NCBI GenBank assembly: GCA_945865925.1
Contig: CAMBFG010000003.1
Coordinates: 1 to 64,000, forward strand
Source of the DNA: Dehalococcoides mccartyi
GTDB lineage: Bacteria; Chloroflexota; Dehalococcoidia; UBA2979
Length of the DNA stretch: 64,000 nt
Direction: 5' to 3'
In this document: piece after piece, positions 1 to 9,239 of the stretch
Numbering within the stretch: the stretch's first letter is position 1
How the letters are laid out: every line of letters begins with the position of its first letter
Position numbers and translations under genes: made by a program
Notes under the pieces: generated by a model
Seen by the model: the letters and a program-made list of their open reading frames with translations, nothing else
Told to the model about the DNA's origin: nothing
Database searches by the model: none

Positions 1-70
1 GCGAGACGGCCATCACGGCCACCAGCGCTACCGCGGTGAGCGGAGCAAGAAACTTTTTGAATGAAGTCAA
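1..70 (-). CDS. N-terminal fragment of a secreted protein (truncated by window edge)
   Basis: Minus-strand reading from TTG at 70: L-T-S-F-K-K-F-L-A-P-L-T-A-V-A-L-V-A-V-M-A-V-S, a signal-peptide-like stretch open to the window edge; start codon not certain. Confidence 0.45.
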   Translation of the reverse strand, partial: MTSFKKFLAPLTAVALVAVMAVS

Positions 71-418
71 GGATTCCTCCAGGAATCAGTGCGTAATTGT
101 TCAGTCGGTCGTTGCGGTCTTGTCCCTGCCGTTCCCTTTCCTTATGACCAGGGACGGAGATGAGCATCTGATGCCGCCGCTCGAGCGGTGCGCCACCAGC
201 TACTGCTATCGCCCGTCTTTCGCGGTCGAACAGATTCTCGACATCGTATAAGCAGATGCAGATATGCACATGCAGACACGGTGCAAGGGTAGAAACGCAC
301 CTGGAGCCCCTTGGGTTAACTCCACCACCCAGGAATCTGGGAAGCCGGTCCTCGGTCGCTGGATCCGAGGCGGCACGACTAGATATAACGTATACGTCGC
401 CATCAACGCTTTAAGTCA

Positions 419-583
419 TCAGAGTAATCTGATTATCTGAACTTTATTGCATACCCAGATACACATGACGAGCATCACCGCGGCGCCTGCCCCAACCGGT
501 AACACCGGCCTTGCCCAGCCGGGCAGTGCCTCACCGTAGGCGTATGCCGAGGCGGTACGAGCATCTACTGCCCCCGACTCCAT
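419..583 (-). CDS. Possible small membrane protein (54 aa) with C-terminal TM helix
   Basis: Uninterrupted ATG ORF: MESGAVDARTASAYAYGEALPGWARPVLPVGAGAAVMLVMCIWVCNKVQIIRLL*; below the length cutoff of the ORF track; weak RBS and lower GC3 than neighbours. Confidence 0.3.
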   Translation of the reverse strand: MESGAVDARTASAYAYGEALPGWARPVLPVGAGAAVMLVMCIWVCNKVQIIRLL

Positions 584-799
584 TCAACGGCAACCGCCCC
601 GTGACCCCGCGACCACCGGGCACCCTCCCGTTAACTAAACCCCGACAACAGCGTTCGCTGTATTACGAACGGGGAAATGCGGTACCGGCCGACTGCCCGA
701 CGCGGGCTGCCCACAGCTTGCCTGTCTATACTTTGAGTGAGTCTCCGGCCTACAGCGGCGCCTCGCGCACAGTCGACAGACGGTTGAGGAGCGGCCCAG

Positions 800-1543
800 G
801 TGCAGCCGGGTAGCGCGGATCGCACTCACTCACGGGGCGGCTTACCGGTCGAACAGGAACGCACGCTTGTCGAGCGCGCGGGCCGGGGCGACCAGCAGGC
901 CGTCGGGCTGCTGTACGACGCCTACGTCGCACCGCTCTACCGGTTCTGCCTCTCCCGCGTCGGCAACGAAACTGACGCGGAAGACCTCGCTGAAGAGATC
1001 TTCATCAAGGTCATGCAGGCAGTCTCTGGGTTCGAGTGGCGACCGCTTCCTCCCCTCACCTCAGGTGCGGGGAGTGCGGCCGGCAAGGGGAGCGCAGCAG
1101 CGCAGGGCGGGACGGCTGAAGCAGTCGAGGAGCGGAGTCCCTTCCGCGCCTGGCTCTTCCGCATCGCCCGCAACCACGTCATCTCGCACTACCGGCGATC
1201 CGCACTGCGGACCACGGTGGGAGAGGTGCCGGACTGGATCGCGGACGAACATCGGGGCCCGGCGGAACTCGCCGAAACCTCGATCACCATCCAGGAGATC
1301 TTCGTCGCGGTGGAGCAACTGCCCCCCGCACAGCGCGAAGTGATCCGCCTACGGTTCGGCGCCGGGATGACCGTCGCAGAGACCGCCGAAGCGCTGGAGA
1401 AGCACGAGACCAACGTCAAAGTGCTTCAGCACAAAGGCGTCAAACGACTGAAAGAGATCCTGGAACGCCAGGACAGCGAGGCTGAAGCCGCTCACGAGCG
1501 GACTCCGGCACCGAAGGAGCAATCAGGGCGATGGGCGAGGTAA
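800..1543 (+). CDS. RNA polymerase sigma-70 factor, ECF-type
   Basis: Region 2 (LLYDAYVAPLYRFCLSRVGNETDAEDLAEEIFIKVMQAV...FRAWLFRIARNHVISHYRR) and region 4 (LPPAQREVIRLRFGAGMTVAETAEALEKHETNVKVLQHKGVKRLKE). Confidence 0.9.
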   Translation: MQPGSADRTHSRGGLPVEQERTLVERAGRGDQQAVGLLYDAYVAPLYRFCLSRVGNETDAEDLAEEIFIKVMQAVSGFEWRPLPPLTSGAGSAAGKGSAAAQGGTAEAVEERSPFRAWLFRIARNHVISHYRRSALRTTVGEVPDWIADEHRGPAELAETSITIQEIFVAVEQLPPAQREVIRLRFGAGMTVAETAEALEKHETNVKVLQHKGVKRLKEILERQDSEAEAAHERTPAPKEQSGRWAR

Positions 1544-2496
1544 CTCCCCTCATGGGTAGTCTGGCCGAGGAGCAGCCCGCCGACGCGGCCGCTCTGGCGG
1601 ACGCGCTGCGCTTTGCCGATGCCCTCGAACTCGCCGAGGACAGCCGCGACGCCGACATCGACCCGCGCGAAGACCCCGCGCTCGCCGGCCTGCTCACGAT
1701 GGTGAGCGCACTGCGCGGCCCGATCGCGGAAGCGACGGACGGCCAGTCGTTCCGCTCCTTCCATCACCGCTCGCGCGCGGCCATCCTCCACTCGCTCGAA
1801 GCCGAGCGCGTCCCCACCGTCCCCGCCAACGTCAGCACCTTCCGAGTGCGCGCCAGCCGCCTGTGGTACGGCCTCGCCGGTACCGCCGCCGCAATCGGCC
1901 TGCTCGCCCTCGGCAACCCCAGCCCGGGCACTGGCACGCCGGGCGGCGAGAACCTGACCGTTGCCAGCACGACGGACGAACTCGACCGCATGGCGATCGC
2001 GCTCGCGACGATCCAACAGCGCAGCGAACGCGGCGAGTCCGTGCCCGCACCGCTCCTCCGCGAAGTCGTGGAGACCAGCGCGCGGATGTCCAACCTGATC
2101 GAACAGCGCCCGGACGTGATCTCGCGTCAGGCCGTCACCACTTACGCGACCGCCGTCGCCGCCGGCGCTCAGGTCCTCGAGACCGCCACGGCTGGCCCGG
2201 GTGCCGAGGGCGCCCTCGCTGCCGCGCAGCGGGCCGCGAAGGACGGCGCCGTCGTCGCCACGCGCTTCCTCGCCACTCAGCCCACCGCGACGCCGACGGG
2301 TACCGCGACCGCGACGCCCACGGGCACGCCGACGGCAACCCCGACCGGCACACCCACCTCGACGCCGACGGGCACTCCGACCTCGACTCCGACGGCGACG
2401 CCAACCGGGACGCCGACTGGGACTCCGACGAGCACGCCAACCGCGAGCCCGACGCCGACCGGGACTCCGGACGACGGCGAGATCATCCGCCGCTAG
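1531..2496 (+). CDS. Membrane protein following the ECF sigma gene, DUF5667/anti-sigma-like, with Thr/Pro-rich tail
   Basis: Overlaps the 3' end of the sigma gene; one TM (LWYGLAGTAAAIGLLAL); C-terminal TPTGTPTATPTGTPT repeats. Confidence 0.6.
   Translation: MGEVTPLMGSLAEEQPADAAALADALRFADALELAEDSRDADIDPREDPALAGLLTMVSALRGPIAEATDGQSFRSFHHRSRAAILHSLEAERVPTVPANVSTFRVRASRLWYGLAGTAAAIGLLALGNPSPGTGTPGGENLTVASTTDELDRMAIALATIQQRSERGESVPAPLLREVVETSARMSNLIEQRPDVISRQAVTTYATAVAAGAQVLETATAGPGAEGALAAAQRAAKDGAVVATRFLATQPTATPTGTATATPTGTPTATPTGTPTSTPTGTPTSTPTATPTGTPTGTPTSTPTASPTPTGTPDDGEIIRR
2287..2470 (+). repeat. Low-complexity coding repeat encoding T-P-T-(G/S/A) units
   Basis: Tandem variants of acgccgacgggcac / ccgacctcgactccg translating to PTGTPTATPTGTPTSTPTGTP... 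Confidence 0.8.
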
Positions 2497-2637
2497 CCCT
2501 CGACGCTTCCGCCCGACGGCCGACACCCGCATCGATGCAGCGCGGGCGTCTTGCTCTACTGATCCATTACGCATTCACCTCCTGAATCGCTACTTCCTTC
2601 ACCCCTGTCGGCGGCGTCGGTACCGCCTCGCGCATGT

Positions 2638-3039
2638 ATGTTCCGTCACGTTGACAGCAACCCCGTACGGCTCCCCTTGCCCTGGAATGACGGCAACATG
2701 CGCCCACTCAACGCGTCCATTGCGTCACTCCGCTCCGAGCGCACCCACCTCCCCTCTCGACGCGATCGAGCACGATGGGCGGCTCTGGTGATCGCCTCGA
2801 GCGTCGCGTTCTTCGCCCACGTCCGGGCGAAGGCTACCGACCCTCGCGTTGGGCGCGGCGGCGTGCCGCGCACGCACCCGTTCGGGTGGGGGCGTTCGTG
2901 TGATGGCTGCGATGTCCCCGGCGAGTGGCCGCTACTGACGAACGGCGGTCGCTACTGCGAGGACTGTGCCGCGTACGTCAGCGAGACGACAGGCGCGCGC
3001 CCGGTACACCCGCCGACCTCGACCCGCCACGACGCGTAG
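2638..3039 (+). CDS. Hypothetical protein with CxxC-x17-CxxC zinc-ribbon-like segment
   Basis: CDGCDVPGEWPLLTNGGRYCEDCAAYV; no family recognised. Confidence 0.4.
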   Translation: MFRHVDSNPVRLPLPWNDGNMRPLNASIASLRSERTHLPSRRDRARWAALVIASSVAFFAHVRAKATDPRVGRGGVPRTHPFGWGRSCDGCDVPGEWPLLTNGGRYCEDCAAYVSETTGARPVHPPTSTRHDA

Positions 3040-3066
3040 ACAAGCGCCCCGGCCTGGAACGCGCCG

Positions 3067-4266
3067 CTACTCGCCTCGGTCGGCGCGGAGCCACATCGTG
3101 TACGCACCGCCGCCGAGGATGGCGAGGGTAGCCGCGAGCGCTGCGTACGCCTCCAGCAGGTGCGCGTCGCCGATGATGCCGGCGCCGGCAGCCGTCATCG
3201 AGAAGACCACCGCGATGCCAAGCGGCGCGACGGAGAGCACCGTCGCGCGGAGGGCGGACTCGGTCCTCGTGTTCACGTACCCACTGAGTGCGGGACCACC
3301 GAGGCTGAGCGATGCCATGAAGAGCGGATACGCCGCCAGCGCCCAGATGCTGTCGACCGTCGCCAGCACGACCAGCGAGGCGATCGACCCCACTAGCGAG
3401 AGCGCGAACGTCCGCTGGATCCCGAATGTCTGCACCACCCTCGCGCTGCCGATGGAGCCGACGATCGCACCGACGAAGATGGGGACGACTGCCACGCCGA
3501 ACCAGGCCACCGGCACCTCGTGTCGCGCGAGGAACGGCTGGAAGAGGATCGCGTTCGCCGGCCGCGATGACGCGAGGGCGACCTCGAAGAGGATCGCCCA
3601 GCGCACGGCCGCCCGCGCACGCAGTGCCCCGAAGGCACCTCGTAGCGTGGCGACGTAGGACGGCCGCACGCCGCCCTTCCTCGGCGGCTCGCGCATCGCC
3701 AGCGCGACGAGCATCGAGGGGATGACCGGCACGGCACCTGCAAGGATGCCCCACATGAGATTCGTCTGTGACGCGACGGCGCTGCCGACAATCGAGCCGA
3801 ACATGCCGGCCGTCGCCGTGATCGCCAGCAGGCGCCCGGCCTGACTCGGGTACTCGCGCTCGCGATCCTCGGCGGCCAGGGCGTCGTAGATGTAGGCGTT
3901 CTCGTTGCCCTGCCAGAAGGTGAGGCCGAACGCCCACAGCGCATACGACAGCACCAGCAGCGGGAAGTTCGAGGCGAGTCCGAACAGGAGGATGCCCGCA
4001 CCCTCGATCGCCATGCCAACGATGAAGGTGAGGCGGCGGCCGTAGCGATCGGCGAAGGCACCCGTCGGCACCTGCCCCACCATCTTCACGACCTGGAAGA
4101 ACGTCTCCATCAGCCCGACCTGCGCGAGCGAGAGGTCGCGGTAGTCGGTCAGGTACACGACCCATACCGCGAGGTGCGGTTGCAGCCGTCCCACCGCCAT
4201 GAACGCGAACAGCAACCGCACGTTCCGCGTCGCGCGGAACGGCCGAGGTACCGCCGTCGAGGGCAT
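3067..4266 (-). CDS. MFS transporter
   Basis: MPSTAVPRPFRATRNVRLLFAFMAVGRLQPHLAVWVVYLTDYRDLSLAQVGLMETFFQVVKMVGQVPTGAFADRYGRRLTF; multiple TM segments; start trimmed from the longer ORF. Confidence 0.9.
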   Translation of the reverse strand: MPSTAVPRPFRATRNVRLLFAFMAVGRLQPHLAVWVVYLTDYRDLSLAQVGLMETFFQVVKMVGQVPTGAFADRYGRRLTFIVGMAIEGAGILLFGLASNFPLLVLSYALWAFGLTFWQGNENAYIYDALAAEDREREYPSQAGRLLAITATAGMFGSIVGSAVASQTNLMWGILAGAVPVIPSMLVALAMREPPRKGGVRPSYVATLRGAFGALRARAAVRWAILFEVALASSRPANAILFQPFLARHEVPVAWFGVAVVPIFVGAIVGSIGSARVVQTFGIQRTFALSLVGSIASLVVLATVDSIWALAAYPLFMASLSLGGPALSGYVNTRTESALRATVLSVAPLGIAVVFSMTAAGAGIIGDAHLLEAYAALAATLAILGGGAYTMWLRADRGE

Positions 4267-4271
4267 CGAGG

Positions 4272-5501
4272 TCACGCGCGCACCTCGATGGTCGTCCGTG
4301 CCTCGCGCGCGTCGGCACGTTGCCAGAGGGCGAACGCGACACCGGATCCCACGCCACCGAGGAGCGCCAGGGCGATGAAGCCGAGGCCCAGGTGCGCGTC
4401 CGCGGCGATTCCGGCCAACGGCCCGGCCACCATCAGCACCAGCGAGAAGCCTACCGGCCCGACGGACAGCACGGTCGCGCGCACGGCGGACCCCGTGCGG
4501 TCGTTGATGTACCCGCCGAGCGCCGGTGACACCGTGCCTGTCGCGAACTGCGAAATCCACAGCGCAGGCAACATCCACACCGAGTCGATCATGCCGACGA
4601 GCAGCAACCCACCGGTAACCACCACGGCGGCCGCGGCCATCGTCCGACGCAACCCCAACCGCCTCGACAGGGGCGCGCTTGCGATCGATCCCGCGGCGTG
4701 CGCCAGTCCCGACGGCGCGTATGCCAACCCGAACCATGCCAATGGCACAGCGTGATGCGCAAGGAACGGCTGCACCAACAGAAAACTTGCAGGGGAGGCA
4801 GCACCGACGAGCATCACGTCGAACAGGATCGCCCAGCGCAACGCTGCCCGTTCGCGCAGCACGCGCCACGCACCTCGCAGCGTCTCGATGTACGGCAGGT
4901 GGGTTGTCTGGCCATGCCTCGGCGGCTCGTCCATCACCAGCAGCACCCCCACCGCAAGGAGCGCAGGCACCACGCCGGCGAGCGTCGCGAGGGCAAGCGA
5001 GGTCCCCGCAGCGAGCGCCGCACCGGCGATCCCCCCGGCAGTGAACGCGACATTCACCGCCGCCCCAAAGCGACCGGACCGCTGCGCGAACTCGGCCTCT
5101 CGGCCCTCGGCGGCCAGGGCGTCGTAGATGTACGCCCCGTCGTTGCCGCTCCGGAACGCGAAGCCGAGCGACCAGAGGACATACGAAACGAGGAGCAACG
5201 GGAAGTTCCCGGCGAGCGCAAAGATCAGAATGCCGCCGCCCTCGATGATCGTCCCGACCATGAAGGTGAGCCGGCGTCCGAAGCGATCAGCAAAGGCGCC
5301 CGTGGGCACCTCCGCGATCAACTTCACGCCCCAGAAGAACGCCTCCATGATGCCGACCTGCGTGAGCGAAAGGTCGCGGTAGTCGGTCAGGTAGACGACC
5401 CAGATGGCGAGGTGGGGCTGGAACTGGGCGACCAGCGTGAACCCCAGCATCAGCCTGAGATTGCGGTCGGCCCGGAACGGTCGAGCGACAGCCTGCGCCA
5501 T
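4272..5501 (-). CDS. MFS transporter (tandem paralog of the preceding gene)
   Basis: MAQAVARPFRADRNLRLMLGFTLVAQFQPHLAIWVVYLTDYRDLSLTQVGIMEAFFWGVKLIAEVPTGAFADRFGRRLTF; clear similarity to the neighbour. Confidence 0.9.
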   Translation of the reverse strand: MAQAVARPFRADRNLRLMLGFTLVAQFQPHLAIWVVYLTDYRDLSLTQVGIMEAFFWGVKLIAEVPTGAFADRFGRRLTFMVGTIIEGGGILIFALAGNFPLLLVSYVLWSLGFAFRSGNDGAYIYDALAAEGREAEFAQRSGRFGAAVNVAFTAGGIAGAALAAGTSLALATLAGVVPALLAVGVLLVMDEPPRHGQTTHLPYIETLRGAWRVLRERAALRWAILFDVMLVGAASPASFLLVQPFLAHHAVPLAWFGLAYAPSGLAHAAGSIASAPLSRRLGLRRTMAAAAVVVTGGLLLVGMIDSVWMLPALWISQFATGTVSPALGGYINDRTGSAVRATVLSVGPVGFSLVLMVAGPLAGIAADAHLGLGFIALALLGGVGSGVAFALWQRADAREARTTIEVRA

Positions 5502-5594
5502 GGCCTCGCGCCCCCTCGGCGCGAAGGCCGAGGTTAGCGCGTCAGGCCGCGAAGTGAGCGTGAGCGCTGGTCGCGCTCACGCCCGGAGACAGCG

Positions 5595-5837
5595 CTAGTC
5601 ACAGCCGTTGTCGACCAACGCCTGCTGGAGCCGCTGGATCTCCGCCTCGATCACCGTGTTGTTCGGCGAGTTGGCCGTACTGCCCGGAAGCAGATCCCCA
5701 CCGACCGTCGCCCCACCCGCGATGGCCAGCGGCGCTCGCTCCATCTCGGACAGGATCTCCTGCTGCCGTGCGATCGCCCCCCGCAGTTCCTCGCAGGTCG
5801 CCTCGTGGTCGACTGCCTTGATCTCGATATCGGTCAT
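5595..5837 (-). CDS. Hypothetical small protein
   Basis: MTDIEIKAVDHEATCEELRGAIARQQEILSEMER...; predicted helical. Confidence 0.5.
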   Translation of the reverse strand: MTDIEIKAVDHEATCEELRGAIARQQEILSEMERAPLAIAGGATVGGDLLPGSTANSPNNTVIEAEIQRLQQALVDNGCD

Positions 5838-5958
5838 CGGGTGCCTCTTCTCAGAGGACGGCACCAGCCGTCCAGACACCCATTGGAGCCTGCGCCCGCT
5901 CGCACTCGCGTCACGAAGAGCCGAGGGGGCGTCGCAAAGGTGTGGCGGGAGAAGGTAC

Positions 5959-6726
5959 TTAGCCCGAAATGCTGCTGGCGCGGCGCTTCGCCTGCGCGGC
6001 GCGGTCGGCGCGGGCGCGGTTGCCTTCCAGGCGGGCCATCATCTGCATCGCCTTCTTCGTGTCGGAGGCGACGCGGGCGGGTTCCATCGAGCGCAGGCGG
6101 TACTTCGAGAGCCAGTAGGTGAAGGCGTGCATCGCCGAGAGGTCGATCTCTTCGGAGACGTCCGTGCCGCCCTCCTGGAGGTAGAGCAGTTTCAACTCCT
6201 CCAGCGGCTTGCCGTACACGTGCTCGTAGGCAGCGATGTCGGCGTTGCGGCGCCCGTAGTGCGTGAGGCCGCCGGCCTTGAGCAACTCCTGCTCCGTCGA
6301 CAGCATCAGCAGCTCCTCGATCACCACGCCGTATTGGAAGTTCAGGTGGGCGCGGTACTTCGCCGGGCCGATCGCGTGCTCGAAGTCCTCTTCCGTCTCG
6401 GTGCGCGGCGGCAGGCCCATGATCAGCAGCCGCTCGGTCTCCGCGAGCGGCACGAGGTCACCCGCCGCATCGATCAGCCGCTGCGCGAGCCGCAGCCAGT
6501 CGAAGGCTTCGCCGCCGACGAGGTAGACGTGCTCCATGCCTTCGAGGATCTCGAACGGCGCGACCCACCTCGCGACGATGGCGAGCAGCGTGTCGTACCA
6601 GTCGTCACCGCGGCGAAGAGCGCGGCGATACGCCTCGACCGCCTGGTCAGGCAGCAGCGCCCCCTCCACGGGGACGTGGAGGTCGAGCGCATCGGCAACG
6701 AGTGGCGTCGATGTAGGCATAGACAC
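5959..6726 (-). CDS. Conserved hypothetical protein
   Basis: 255-aa ORF with good coding character; family not recognised. Confidence 0.65.
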   Translation of the reverse strand: MSMPTSTPLVADALDLHVPVEGALLPDQAVEAYRRALRRGDDWYDTLLAIVARWVAPFEILEGMEHVYLVGGEAFDWLRLAQRLIDAAGDLVPLAETERLLIMGLPPRTETEEDFEHAIGPAKYRAHLNFQYGVVIEELLMLSTEQELLKAGGLTHYGRRNADIAAYEHVYGKPLEELKLLYLQEGGTDVSEEIDLSAMHAFTYWLSKYRLRSMEPARVASDTKKAMQMMARLEGNRARADRAAQAKRRASSISG

Positions 6727-6799
6727 TTCAGTGTAGATCGATGCGCGGGCTGCGACGGCGCGCCGTTGCGCTCACACAGACTCGAACTCAGGGTGTCGC

Positions 6800-7348
6800 T
6801 CAGAGCGGCGGAAGCAGCGCTTCCGCCTGGCGTTCGAGGATCGCGTCCACGGTCGCCTCGATGGTGAGTGCGGAGGAATCGACCCACAGGCCGAAGCCAG
6901 CGAGTTCCTCGCGCATCGCGGTGTCGAGGTGCGTCCAGCCGTCGCCGGACTTCCCGCCGCGCGCGCGGTCGCGTTCCAGCGTCACCTCGACGGCGGGGGC
7001 GAGGACGACGAGCCGGAGGCGGGCGCCGCGCAGGTACCCCCGGAACGCCTCGAGGTGATAACGGGTCACCACAACGAGATCGAGGAATGGGGTGAAGCCG
7101 CCTTCGGCGTAGGAGCGCGCGAGCAGGCACATGTTGCGGACCGCAAGTTCGTACTGGCGCTCCGCCTCACCCTCGAGCGCACCGTCTTCGGGCCAGGCGG
7201 CGCCACGCACGACCCAGTGCCGGAGCGCGTCGCCCTCGACGAGCGCGGAACGGTCGAGCCGCTCGGCGAGCGCGCGGGCGACGGAGGTCTTCCCGGCGCC
7301 GGGGATCCCGGTCACGAGCCAGATCTCCGGCGGGCGTCCCATGGTCAT
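6800..7348 (-). CDS. P-loop AAA/kinase-like ATP-binding protein
   Basis: Walker A GIPGAGKTS near the N-terminus: MTMGRPPEIWLVTGIPGAGKTSVARALAERLDRSALVEGDALRHWVV. Confidence 0.75.
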   Translation of the reverse strand: MTMGRPPEIWLVTGIPGAGKTSVARALAERLDRSALVEGDALRHWVVRGAAWPEDGALEGEAERQYELAVRNMCLLARSYAEGGFTPFLDLVVVTRYHLEAFRGYLRGARLRLVVLAPAVEVTLERDRARGGKSGDGWTHLDTAMREELAGFGLWVDSSALTIEATVDAILERQAEALLPPL

Positions 7349-7459
7349 CGGCGATCCCCCTCGGAGGCATTGTCGGGGGTGCGGAGGGGTTGGAGGGAGA
7401 GCGGTTCGACAGGCTGCCCGCCCCGCCAGAGAATCGAAGCACCCTGCAGGAGGCCACCG

Positions 7460-7774
7460 ATGTTTATCGCGATGAACAACTTTGCCGTGAAGTCCGGCCA
7501 CGAAGCGGAGTTCGAGGAGCGCTGGCGCACCCGCGAGTCCTATCTCGCCGATGTCGATGGCTTCATCCACTTCGCCCTGCTGCGAGGCGAGGAACCCGGG
7601 GACTACGCCAGCCACACCATCTGGCGCGACCGCGCGGCCTTTGTCGCATGGACGCAGTCACCTTCGTTCGCGGCGGCGCACCGGCAGGGCTCGGTGGCGC
7701 CAGTGCTCGATGGCGCTCCACACGTCCGGCTGCTGGAGTCGGTGATGACCCAGGGCGCGCCGATCGGCGGATAA
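7460..7774 (+). CDS. Antibiotic biosynthesis monooxygenase (ABM/IsdG-like) domain protein
   Basis: MFIAMNNFAVKSGHEAEFEERWRTRESYLADVDGFIHFALLRGEEPGDYASHTIWRDRAAFVAWTQSPSF. Confidence 0.8.
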   Translation: MFIAMNNFAVKSGHEAEFEERWRTRESYLADVDGFIHFALLRGEEPGDYASHTIWRDRAAFVAWTQSPSFAAAHRQGSVAPVLDGAPHVRLLESVMTQGAPIGG

Positions 7775-7846
7775 GCCCGCCCAAGCCCGAGGGAAGCAAT
7801 CCTCGCGGATGGGCGATGGGAACCCTTCACTCACGTGGTCAACAAT

Positions 7847-7867
7847 CTTTAGTCGACAACACTCAAC
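7847..7867. promoter_or_regulatory. HAIR-like HspR operator
   Basis: CTTTAGT-CGACAAC-ACTCAAC compared with consensus CTTGAGT-N7-ACTCAAG (one mismatch per arm, exact N7 spacing), 20 bp upstream of the dnaJ start and in the operon carrying hspR. Confidence 0.75.
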
Positions 7868-7887
7868 TTACGAGTTATGGTGTCTGC

Positions 7888-8919
7888 ATGGCTATCGACC
7901 ACTACTCGACTCTGGGCGTGAAGCGAGGGGTCTCCGAAAAAGAGATTCGGAGCGCCTACCGCCGTCTGGCACGCCAACACCACCCCGACGTGAACCCGGG
8001 TAAGCCGGAGGCGGAGGAGCGGTTCAAGGCCGTGAACGCGGCCTACGAGGTGCTGTCCGACCCGGCGAAGCGCCAGAAGTACGACCAGTACGGTGACCAG
8101 TGGCAGCATGCCGACGAGATCGAGGCGATGCGCCGGCAGCGGGCCGGGGCGGCGTACGGGCAAGGCGGGCCGGGCGGCACCTCGTTCTCGTTCGACGGCA
8201 ACCTGTCTGACCTCTTCGGGGCACAGGGCGGCGGCACCGGCGCGGGGATGTTCGACTCGCTCTTCCGGCGCGCCCCGGGACGGCAGCGCGGGCAGGACGT
8301 CGAGCACGCCGTCCGCGTCACCCTCGATGAGGCATACGCGGGGACATCCCGCACCGTCGAACTGCGCGGGCCGGACGAGGTGTGCGCGACGTGCGCCGGC
8401 GCGGGGCAGATGGCGGGCGCGACGTGTCACGCCTGTCGCGGGACCGGGTCGACTGGCGGGACGCGTCGTGTCGAGGTGCGGATCCCGGCGGGTGTGGCGG
8501 ACGGCGCTCGGATCCGTGTGGCGGGGAAGGGGAGCCCCGGCGCGGGCGGTGGTGCGCCGGGAGACCTCTTCCTGCGGGTGCAGGTGTCGTCGCATCCAGT
8601 GTTCGAGCGTCGCGGTGACGATGTGCATGTGACGGTGGACGTGCCGGTGGCGGACGCAGCCCTCGGTGGCGAGGTGCGAGTGCCGACGCTGAAGGGCCGC
8701 GCACTCGCACTCCGGGTGCCGGCCGGGACACAGGGTGGCCGGGTGCTGCGGCTCGCGGGGCAGGGGATGCCTCGTGCGACCGGTGGATTCGGCGACCTGT
8801 TCGCGTCGGTGCGGCTGGTGCTGCCCGACCCGATGTCGGACGAGCAGCGAGCGCTCTTCGAGCAGTTGCGCGCGACGACCTCGGATGCGGCGGGCGCGAC
8901 GACGGATGGTGCGTCGTGA
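7888..8919 (+). CDS. dnaJ: DnaJ C-terminal domain-containing chaperone (DnaJ/CbpA-like)
   Basis: J-domain MAIDHYSTLGVKRGVSEKEIRSAYRRLARQHHPDVNPG with HPD; CATCAGAGQ...CHACRGTG reduced zinc-finger segment. Confidence 0.88.
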   Translation: MAIDHYSTLGVKRGVSEKEIRSAYRRLARQHHPDVNPGKPEAEERFKAVNAAYEVLSDPAKRQKYDQYGDQWQHADEIEAMRRQRAGAAYGQGGPGGTSFSFDGNLSDLFGAQGGGTGAGMFDSLFRRAPGRQRGQDVEHAVRVTLDEAYAGTSRTVELRGPDEVCATCAGAGQMAGATCHACRGTGSTGGTRRVEVRIPAGVADGARIRVAGKGSPGAGGGAPGDLFLRVQVSSHPVFERRGDDVHVTVDVPVADAALGGEVRVPTLKGRALALRVPAGTQGGRVLRLAGQGMPRATGGFGDLFASVRLVLPDPMSDEQRALFEQLRATTSDAAGATTDGAS

Positions 8920-9239
8920 TGCCTGGGATGTCGGATGAGCCGGTGTTCGCGATCTCGGTCGTGGCGCGGTTGGTCGGGCTGCACGCGCAGACGCTGCGGA
9001 TGTACGAGCGAATGGGGCTGGTGGAACCGGCTCGGTCCGCGGGGAACGTGCGGCGTTACTCGCAGGCGGACGTCGAGCGGCTGCGGCAGGTCGTGCGGAT
9101 GGTCGAGGACCTCGGCGTGAACCTGGCGGGCGCGCAAGTCGCGCTGGGCCTGCTGCGACAGATCGAGGAGTTGCGCGTGGAACTCGATGCGACGCGCGCG
9201 GCGCTGACGGAGGCCAGAAGCGCGCAGCCGCAGCGGTAG
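8919..9239 (+). CDS. hspR: MerR-family heat-shock repressor HspR
   Basis: VFAISVVARLVGLHAQTLRMYERMGLVEPARSAGNVRRYSQADVERLRQV; overlaps the dnaJ stop. Confidence 0.88.
   Translation: MPGMSDEPVFAISVVARLVGLHAQTLRMYERMGLVEPARSAGNVRRYSQADVERLRQVVRMVEDLGVNLAGAQVALGLLRQIEELRVELDATRAALTEARSAQPQR

Noticed and set aside
36-251. 71-aa ORF at the window start
   Set aside because: No RBS or domain, overlaps a probable minus-strand signal-peptide gene.
2277-2486. Minus-strand 69-aa ORF of GVPVGV repeats
   Set aside because: Antisense mirror of the T-P-T coding repeat of the sigma-partner gene.
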